Shown: positions 55,781-64,000 of the stretch, one piece after another
Layout of the letters: every line of letters starts with the position of its first letter
Position numbering within the stretch: position 1 is the stretch's first letter
Assembly: GCF_018320785.1 (NCBI RefSeq)
Contig: NC_054872.1
Location: 43,574,551 to 43,638,550, forward strand
Origin: Cheilinus undulatus
Lineage: Eukaryota; Chordata; Actinopteri; Labriformes; Labridae
Length of the DNA: 64,000 nucleotides
Direction: 5' to 3'
Notes under the pieces: generated by a model
The model's database searches: none
Told to the model about the DNA's origin: nothing
What the model saw: the letters and a program-made list of their open reading frames with translations, nothing else
Position numbers and translations under genes: made by a program

Positions 55781-58700
55781 CATGTACATGTACATGAAAT
55801 TAACTAATGATATACTATCTGTTCTATTCTATTTTATTTTTATATTACATAGTAGTTGTATGAATATACACACACACACTTATATATACACTAGGTTAGG
55901 AAGGCATAGATTAACTAGCACAAACCATACAATCTGATGTATAAGACTCCATTTTATGTATTTATTTAACACCCTCCCACCCCTAAAATTTAAAACCAGT
56001 TAGCCACATTAACTGGGTTGGCCAGTATACCGTCAACATCTGCATGCAACTTTTGCCCTTATTCATTGTGTGATGGAAGTGTCACCTTTACTGCATGCTG
56101 GGATACAAAAGGTTGAGACTATTGGTGGTGCCACTTTTTAGCAGCTTTTCTCCCCCAGTACATCATATTTCTGCAGTTAAAAAAAAAAAAAAGGTTTCTC
56201 CTTTTGAAAATGAAGGTACTTCTACAAAGTGCAATTGTGGAACTATTGTAAATGTAAAGACCTTTCTGTAGGCATTTTTGAGAATCCCAAGTATTATCTA
56301 ATACAACAACAATGGCAGCCTTCCATCTGATTATGAAATTTCACAGTCTGACATTGCAATTATGATTGCGATTAGATTAATTATACAGCACTAGTCCATA
56401 GGTCACAGCTATCATCACAGGCTAAGAGCTCAGTTATTGAACTGGTTGCTAGCAGGTTACAGCTCTGTGTAGTTCTGCAGTACCATCTGTTCTAAATAGA
56501 TGTTACTACAAGAGTTGCACAGCAACACAAAGCTGAACTCATCTGAAAATGTCAAATAGGAAGTACAGACTTTTTTCCTGCTGTGAGACTCCCAAAAATA
56601 GACTGTGTCTCCTCTAGGGGTGTGACTTATTGCATGGCATATTACGGGTTTTATGATATTTCTAAGCCATCAGCCTTTATTTTTTAACTAATGAAACTTG
56701 TCCTACAGTGCATACTAAAATTAGGCTATTATTATCTTTTCCCATTCTTTTCAGGAATATTAAGTTAAAATATATTTCCCTAAAGAGAAGTAACAACCTG
56801 TTTTTTTTAATAGTATATTTGTGTAAACAGCCTTCCTTTATGATAACATGAACACTGGTTACTTTTGAGGCTTTGTGTCAAAAGCTATTAAGTGTGCTTC
56901 TTTAGGCATAGCTGCACTGTGTGCAACTTAATAAAGCATCAACATTTAGTAAAAGCACTGATTAACATTAGCAAATTAACAAGTGAATTTGTTATTGTAA
57001 CTGTGGTTAATGGCTCAATCAATATTTGAGAACATTAGAAGCTTCGTTGGGACGCCTCGAGCCAAAACACTTTGAAGTGATGATGTAAATTCTGGAGCAG
57101 TTCCATAGAGAACAGTTTGGAGGAGAATGGTGGTGAGCAATTTACCCAGGGCACCCAGGGCAATTTCTTTCTCTGGCTAACAGTACAATTTCCTTTTTTT
57201 TTTTTTTTTTTTTTTTTTAAGAAACTCTGGCATGCAAATGATCAACTTACTCTAAATTGCAGGGAAACTTTAATGGTTTTAGTGCTTTCAGGCAAGGTTT
57301 CAGCTTTAGGAAAATTATTTGTGGAATTTCTCGACTAAGCGCATTTTAATATCAGGTTGTCTTTGTCCATGAGAATTCTGTTGCACCTACTTGAAACGTT
57401 TACATAAACTCCCACCAGAGAGGTGATGTATGGTGATCTGAGAGCTTTTGACAAGTATTTGACTTGGTCATAATCTTAGTGCATTAAAGAAAAATGATAC
57501 TGTGGATCGAGACTAAGATCCTTTTGGAAATGCTTATGTTGAGATATAGTTAAAATTAGCCTTTGGTCAAATGTTCCAAATATAGACATTTAACTCTGCC
57601 TTATATCTCTTGAGGAAATAGCAGAGCTTCAAAAGTTTACTCCCTGGGTAGACAACCTCTTCACACTTCATTTGACTGATGACTCATCTCATATGGTAGA
57701 GAGGAGACACAGCTGGGCCCTTACCAGATTTAAACTCTTGTGGGATTTAAGTGTAGGGCAGCTGGAGAACCAAAATCATCTCCATATACTAAATTTAATC
57801 TGTTAAAACAAGATGTGAACTGAAATAGCGGTTTGGCTTTTGCATATTGAAAGATGAAAATATACGAGTTGCATTATTCTACCTCTAGTGCCGTATTGCT
57901 TCCAAGATCCAATTTCTCTTAACATTAGAATAATTCAGATTGTATGTGTTGTATGCAATTTACCTCTAATATCAAGGTTGAAAAGTGTTGCATGTTGAGA
58001 AAAGATCCTCCAAAATGGCGGTGTACAGTCATATTTAACCTAAACTAGCTTTAGTATTTTGCAATATTTTTAATTGTGGTTAACTTAATAGTGTTTCCAT
58101 GGCTGCATAGTTTCATAACTGCTTCTGAAAGTTTACAAAACAGAACAAGACATCTGTTTTTTACCAACACATGTTCATCATAACTTGCTTTGACATATTT
58201 ATTTCCTCTACCTTGCTGTCAGCAGGAGGGCTTCCTTGTGACTCATTTGTTCTAGTTTTTATGTTTCTGTCAAAGCTCTTTCTGTCACTCTGATCCTCTC
58301 CTGTCACTGTTTCTCACATAAAAGATTTGTATTTATGTTGGGTTCCTCTGCCTTGAAAATTTCAGGTGGTGTCAACAAAGTTTTGTTATTTGTTGATACA
58401 GCTTGGGAAGAGATGGAGAATGCTGAATGTCATGCAACAGATCTTTCCTCTGATTAATATGCAGCATGGGGAAGTTCTGTCATGAACTAATTGCATTGTA
58501 AGTACAACTGGGCAATGTGACCTGAAATTCATATCATGTTATTTTTATTGTTCTTTTTGGTAACGTAATTAGATTACACTGTTGCAGTGCTGCATTTAGA
58601 TGCATGTTTAAGCCCTACGACCCTCTTCTCCCCTAAAGCAAGCCTTTGCTATTATAGTCATCTAATGTCTGTAAGATCACAGAAAGATGCTCTTATAAGT

Positions 58701-58875
58701 CTCTGTGTGTTCACTTTTCAGTATGTTGTATCTTGTAACTGAATCTGTGTGGTTTTAAGTTTCGTTTCTTGTGCTGTGTAGTGTTAAGCTGCTACTGAAA
58801 ATCCCCATTTCCTGATTTGGCTGTCAAATTAAAAGCATTTGAACTAGGGTTACAGGATAATTGTTATAATTATTA
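55781..58875. other. Intron, no gene seen
   Basis: No domain-bearing ORF. At 56617-56640, CTAGGGGTGTGACTTATTGC resembles a hAT terminus without a visible partner. Confidence 0.4.
57194..57218. repeat. Poly(T) run
   Basis: 25 consecutive T. Could be the tail of a minus-strand retroelement, but no body is recognisable to its left or right. Confidence 0.9.
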
Positions 58876-59640
58876 GGGATGCTCGTAGGCATCTATTTCC
58901 CCATTCGGCTAAACGGCAGGTTAAATTCCATTTAACCGACTAGTCTAAAGAGAAGAAAATACTTGGAAAAAAGTCAAATTCATCACAGGGTTGTTGTGTT
59001 AGCGGGTGTGATTTGAGCCTGATATACTGTGTAGAGTGTAGTTAACATTAGCAGCTAGCTGCTGGCCTTCGTTCCTCTTTGCAGATGAATTTTGTGCTTT
59101 TGTGCTTTTGTGGCCTCTTTTCACCTCGGTTAGGTAGTAAGTTCAACCCTTGAAAGCCTACAGACCACTTTATTTCCATTCATTACCTAAAAATCTGTCA
59201 TATCGCACTGTTCCTTTGACAGGAAAAGCTCTGAGCGGTTATTATTGAAGCTACAGCTGTCTCTAGAGGTGGAAGGTTCATTACAGTTTAAAAGAGCATT
59301 ATAGACGGGGATTTCAAGCCCGTGTTTGAAAAAAAATAAGAATAAAGGTATTTAGTTGAACTGACTCGTAAATCTCGAGCAGGCTAATTTGATAAACAAA
59401 TTCAACCATTTAACCACCTGCATCCCCAGTACCGATAAATTGTTGGCAGATACTGCATTTATTTGACGTATTTTTATTATCCTGATAATAAAATATTAAA
59501 CGATAAAATCCTCCGGTTATAAAGGTGTGGGTTTTCTTTCTCTCGAGACTACACATTCCTAAGCAGTAGGTGGCGCCAAGGTATGAGACCTGTCATTAAG
59601 CCCAGAGAAGACGAAGAAGAAGCTAAGCTGAGATATTACG
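58876..59640. mobile_element. Possible decayed hAT-type element
   Basis: Starts TTAGGGATGCTCGTAGGCAT, a known type of hAT terminus, with AACATTAGCAGCTAGCTGCT inside. GCAGTAGGTGGCGCCAAGG and GAAGACGAAGAAGAAGC stand at about 59563-59620. No inverted right end or target duplication was found, so the limits are guesses. Confidence 0.3.
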
Positions 59641-61568
59641 TCTAATAACATGATGTCATTTGTTGAGTTACTGTGTATTTAAGAGGAGGATAACATGACA
59701 GCGTTCATAAAATTTGTCCCACAAAGTTTTAGAAACTGGAAAAATGTCCTTGAGTTTTAACACAAATGATCTTATAAGTCACTTAAGAGTCGTCATCCGA
59801 ACGACAGACTGTTTATGCAAAGCGGCAGTAGCTGCCAGCATTTTCCTGTAGTATTAGGACCAAGCCGAGTGCTAATACCTGGCAGAGCACTGATTGAGCA
59901 GGCATTTTAAAACTGCAGAAAGTTTTTCAGAGACAACCAAAAGGTAAATCTATAAATGACAAAACCAGTCTCACAGACTTCTGCTCCACTGCTGTTTGTT
60001 AAACATATCCCTGCTTGCTCTGTTTGATGTAATTTTATTCACAGTCTGATTAATAACATTAGGAACAGAAGTTTAACTACAGACAACACCTTTAGTTTGG
60101 ATTTAAGGTGTACATAACATTTGTACCTATCTCTGATATGATTTATGTCAGAGCAAATTTTGAATCTTTATATAGAACAACAGCTCTCTTTTAGTTCTGG
60201 CGTGTGCAGTAAAAAAACAGTCTCCCAAACCTCTCCATTTATTGAGGATGACAGGCTGTTATCATGCATGTCTTTTATCTGTAGAGTAAGTTGCCACAGG
60301 CTTTTAGTTCCTTTATTTTTAATGAGGAATAAAGTCTACTTATTTGAAAACTACTTGTTTATAATACAGAAACATGTCTGATTTGACATTTGTCAGCTGA
60401 ATTCTTGTTTAGTTGGTGGAAAAGTCAGATCTGACTGCATGTCAAGAGATTAAAATTAATTTCATGGGAAAAGGGAGAAAACCAACCCCTTTTAAACCAA
60501 AGTATTTTAAGTGCTTGTGTATGTTGTACTTCTTTGGTACACAAATGTACTAGTTTAAGTTTAAAAAAAATAAATAAATAACACATTTGAAGTGAGAATT
60601 GTTCGTTTTTTTATGTAAACATGAGTGATGTTAGAATTAGTTACATATAAACCCCTCTAACCCCCAGATGTACATAAAAACATCAAATAAGCTTCTTTTT
60701 AAAAATCAACAATTGAAAAAATTGTTTGTTTTTTATCAGCCATCAGGAGTAGGAAATTATCAGTTATCGATATCAATTCAAAAATATACTTGTTGTGCAT
60801 TACTAATTTGAACAACATGGCAACCAGAAACTTCTATGAGGACGACATTTTCAGAAATAGTACTGACTTATCTGAGCTCTAGAAGCTACCACTAGCAGCA
60901 AATGTCTGCAGACAGTATTTATAGCTGCTTCTTTGACTACAGTCAAACCCACAGCCCACTTCATCACCTGTATTGAGTTAAAAAAACACCTGTTGTGAGG
61001 GAGATGCAAACCTTGCAGCTCCAGGCTCAAGAAAAACCGAGTTGGTCCTTTTCATCTGTGTTAAAAGTCCCAGACAGACTGACAGAGACACTCTGCGAAG
61101 AAAGCCACTGCTTCATGTTACTGTTACTTCCAGATGTCAAACTTGGGGATACAGGACCCAGGTTCACCTTTTTGCTGTGCTGCAATTCAAATTCACTGTA
61201 AACACTGACACCCAACGTCACACGAGGAGGCTGTTTGGTTAGTGAGTGTGCAAATCCACCTGGCTCTGCTCCTCCAGTGTCAGAGCAAAACATGCAGAAG
61301 ACCAGGACTATTGTCTGTCACAAATCCCTATTAAATCCCTGGATGGTAGATGAGCTGTCTGTGGTATTGCTTTTGCCTTGTGTGTGCAGTACAACCAGTT
61401 GCATGTGTTGAAACTGGCATTTGACAGTTTTTACTCATTACATCATTAATCCTTGAACATAATCTCTTCCAAAGATAATATTAGACCTAACAATGGTGTG
61501 CACAAAGTATTCTGAAAACATGTTGTGTTTGATTTCATTTGATGTTAACTGCAAATGAAGATTTGTTA
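59641..61568. other. Intron, no gene seen
   Basis: No supported feature. Confidence 0.4.
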
Positions 61569-61660
61569 CTGATCAATCAATCACTCTTTACTTGTATAGC
61601 ACCATGTAGCAAAAATTACTTCAAGACACTTGACACAAAGATCAGGTCTAGACAGCCGTC
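61569..61660. repeat. Common teleost interspersed repeat fragment
   Basis: GATCAATCAATCACTCTTTA then CTTGTATAGCACCATG, TACTTCAAGACACTTGACAC and AGATCAGGTCTAGACAGCC follow the order of a very frequent fish repeat (ATCAATCAATC, TTTATTTGTATAGC, CTCAAGACACTTCAC, AGCAGGTCTAGACC). Class not certain. Confidence 0.55.
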
Positions 61661-63111
61661 TTGGTTATATGTAACAATCAATTATATAATCAAATATGCC
61701 ACTTGTCTTTAAGTGAGTTTTAAAGAATTACTTTCTAAAAACCTTTACAGGATAGCTTCTTTTTTTCTGGCAACCAGCTTAGCAAGTTCTTTTATTATTT
61801 ACTCTAAGGTTGGACTTGAAATCCTGTAAAAGGTAGGTGACCTGCTGGTGGAACTGTGTGATATTTATGAGCTTCTTAGGTAACCATGCTGTTGCCTCAG
61901 CTTGCCTGATAGGTAGTGATAGTAGTGACTTAAATGCAGTCCAGAATTTAGTACAGTGCAATAAATGATTCTGAAAACAGCCCCTTGTATCAGGATGGAA
62001 ATAAGATGTTCCACAGGGGACTGAAGACACAAGATGGTTTCAAGTTCAAGCAGAATTTAAAAATCTCCACATTGAGTTAGTTATGTTGAATTTTATAGAA
62101 AGTGGGCATTGGTAAGGGATTATTGTTCAAACTGTCCAACTCTGTACTTTTTGTATAGCTCCTTTTAACACTTTTTGTACTCATTGCTTCATTACAGATT
62201 TTTTATGTTATATATACTCCAATATTCCCTGCTTTATTGTGTACAAAGACTAGTGTTTCTCGAGGTAGTATTGATACTGCTGCGGAGGCTTCTAAATGTA
62301 TGCAGCTCTTGATGTGCAACACAAATTGCCCCAAGGAGAGAAAACATATTGTATCGTGTCATATCATATTGTATTATATTGTAATGACCAAAAGTCTCCC
62401 AGGGTATAAAAATTGTATTTTTGATTCTGATCTGATGTAATAGATGTTAATAGACATAAAGAGTGCCTGAATAATTGACACAATAAGGATGCTTTCTAGG
62501 ATGACAAAGAGCCATATTTTCACTGGACTGGCTGCTGTTTCAAATAATTTTCTGAGGAACTTCAGCTCGTTTGATAGATGTATTTTATTGTGAATTGTTG
62601 CCAATGTTGGATCAGAGCTGAACTGTGATTTATGCTGCTGTGGGATTCAGGTGATTCAGCATGTTTGTTGACGGGGATGTAGGTAGAACAATAGAGCAGA
62701 GAGTGATGGGTCTCTTGTTATGTCCTGGGTTGTACATACAGTTCATAACTGCTCACTGAGCCAAAAAAAAATGCAGGATTCAGTGCATTAGGGGATTCAG
62801 ATTCCCATGGGATCTGTAAGGAGTTAGATATACACAGTCTGAGTTATTCACTTGCTTTCTCATTGTCTTGTCCTTTGTTTGCATCTGCTCTGTCTCAGTC
62901 AGTCATCCTCACGGACTCAGTCAACAGTCACTTTAAAAAGACAAACACATATTAAAACTGTATGTAAAGGCAAAAAAGTAATTTCCCTTGTCTGGGTTTG
63001 AGCCTGCTGGGATTAGCCTTGTTATTATCTCTTTTCTGTTGAAATAGGCTTTGACAATAAGAGGAGAACAGTGTGGAATAACATTGTTCAGTATTGCTGT
63101 ACATGAAGAAG
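61661..63111. other. Intron, no gene seen
   Basis: No supported feature apart from a local ATATTGTATTATATTGTA run near 62345-62383. Confidence 0.4.
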
Positions 63112-63225
63112 GGCTGCACCATTTGTTTATCCATTAATCTAGTAATAATTTTTTTGATGAATCCATTGATTATATGGGGGGGGGGGCTGTTTAAGTGAAT
63201 TCGTCAACTAATTTTACAAATTAAT
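63112..63225. mobile_element. Terminal fragment of a GGGCTGCA(A/C)-type DNA transposon
   Basis: AAGGGCTGCACCATTTGTTT, ATCCATTAATCTAGTAATAA and TTTTTTTGATGAATCCATTG resemble the fish terminus GGGCTGCAAC..ATCGATTAATC. A run of 12 G lies at 63176-63187. No partner end. Confidence 0.4.
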
Positions 63226-64000
63226 GTCAATAGCTTTCCATTTGTATTCCTTTTCTTTATTCATATTCTTACACCTATAGTATGCAGCAGTGATACAGGA
63301 GAACATTTACCATTAGGAATTCAATTACACGGACGTTGGTTTAGCTTGGTTTGTGGAGCAGGCATCTTTATTCAGAGGCCACAGTCCTTGATGCACTGGT
63401 CTTGGGATCAGTTCCCAGTCTCTGCACTGTTTGGTGCATGTCTTCCCCCACCCTCACTGTGTTTACTGTCTCTCTTCAGCTGTCATATCAAAATGAAGGA
63501 AACAAAAGAATTAAATTTCAATAAACATTTAAATATTTCTCGTTCGGTCAGGGATAAGTGAAGTGAAATACTCATGGTTCCATTTGGCTCCTGCTGCTGT
63601 ATGGTAAAATTCTCCCTGCATGCTTTCTTGTGAGCAGTCAAGCATTGCAGTGGTCCTACTGTAATATGTCACTTCTACTCTGAAGTGCTTGCAGAGCGCC
63701 ATGTTGTAAGGGTTCTTTTTAAGATATTTCCCAACTTAAGATGAGCGTAAGCTTTTGCCCCCCTCAACAAAATATCCATAACATTTTATAAGAATAAATT
63801 TTGCTCAGATCTCTGAAAAGTCACGTGAAGCAGTATAGCATGTTATTTTTTTATGGTTACCACCAATAATGCAGTGTCCTCTCCCCTTACAGTACTGATT
63901 AATACAAAAAGGTGGTTGGAAGTTGGGTAAGGGTGTTGGTCAATGCCAATGACTCAGTGTGTACTTGTTGGATCTTACGAAATCTAATTCCTATTACACT
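63226..64000. other. Intron, no gene seen to the window end
   Basis: No supported feature. Confidence 0.4.

Larger units (their letters stand above)
33329..64000 (+). other. First long intron of the plcl2-like gene (continues past the window)
   Basis: Starts at GTAAAC (33329). No exon of the PLC-like body (PH, EF-hand, X/Y, C2) could be found in any + frame to the window end, so the intron exceeds 30.6 kb. This fits the very long first intron of vertebrate PLCL genes. It contains the mobile elements and repeats listed below. Confidence 0.6.

Noticed and set aside
1..64000. CRISPR arrays, prokaryotic operons or defence systems
   Set aside because: No direct-repeat/spacer arrays or tightly packed ORFs; the tandem repeats are eukaryotic satellites and genes are interrupted by introns.

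Overview
This is vertebrate nuclear DNA, almost certainly from a ray-finned (teleost, probably percomorph) fish. It is AT-rich, its genes are split by GT-AG introns, and it is packed with Tc1/mariner elements, hAT-type non-autonomous elements, tRNA-derived SINEs and simple repeats typical of teleost genomes. I see no CRISPR array, no rRNA and no intact tRNA gene.

Two host genes can be supported, both on the + strand. (1) A complete cysteine-rich secretory protein (CRISP) gene spans about 17.58-26.5 kb. It has a TATA box, a tiny untranslated first exon, a signal-peptide exon, a predicted 10-nt microexon and six further exons. They encode a CAP domain followed by the 10-cysteine hinge/ion-channel-regulator domain, and the splice phases close into a 244-residue protein. 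(2) The 5' end of a phospholipase C-like gene, most likely plcl2, lies at about 32.0-33.33 kb. It has a CpG-containing 5' region, a probable untranslated exon, a 5' UTR with two uORFs, and an 84-codon first coding exon that stops at the family's RRSSIIK motif. The rest of the window (33.3-64 kb) is its first long intron.

Layout: 1-17.5 kb is intergenic, with three decayed Tc1-like elements (about 2.0-3.0, 12.0-13.5 and 14.0-15.1 kb), a hAT-type element whose core is a ~42-bp minisatellite (about 9.5-10.5 kb), a nested MITE cluster (6.2-7.2 kb) and a degenerate GGCAAAAATGG-type minisatellite at two places (1-110 and 15.65-16.35 kb). The CRISP introns hold an ATCC/TGCA microsatellite, a tRNA-SINE, a TTAA-flanked foldback element and a ~125-bp tandem repeat. 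Between the genes sits a hAT element with a perfect 8-bp target duplication (26973-27691). The plcl2 intron carries a LINE 3' fragment, an internally deleted mariner-type element, a second hAT element with a near-perfect target duplication (44653-45175), a SINE, a Tc1 transposase with an internal deletion between TA microsatellites (51.2-52.1 kb), and a decayed hAT element (54.4-55.75 kb).

The two genes are not obviously linked in function: one is a secreted protein, the other an intracellular catalytically inactive PLC relative. I found no clear undescribed system. The best leads are the altered cysteine pattern and microexon of the CRISP gene, the uORFs of plcl2, and several transposon structures with clear junctions.
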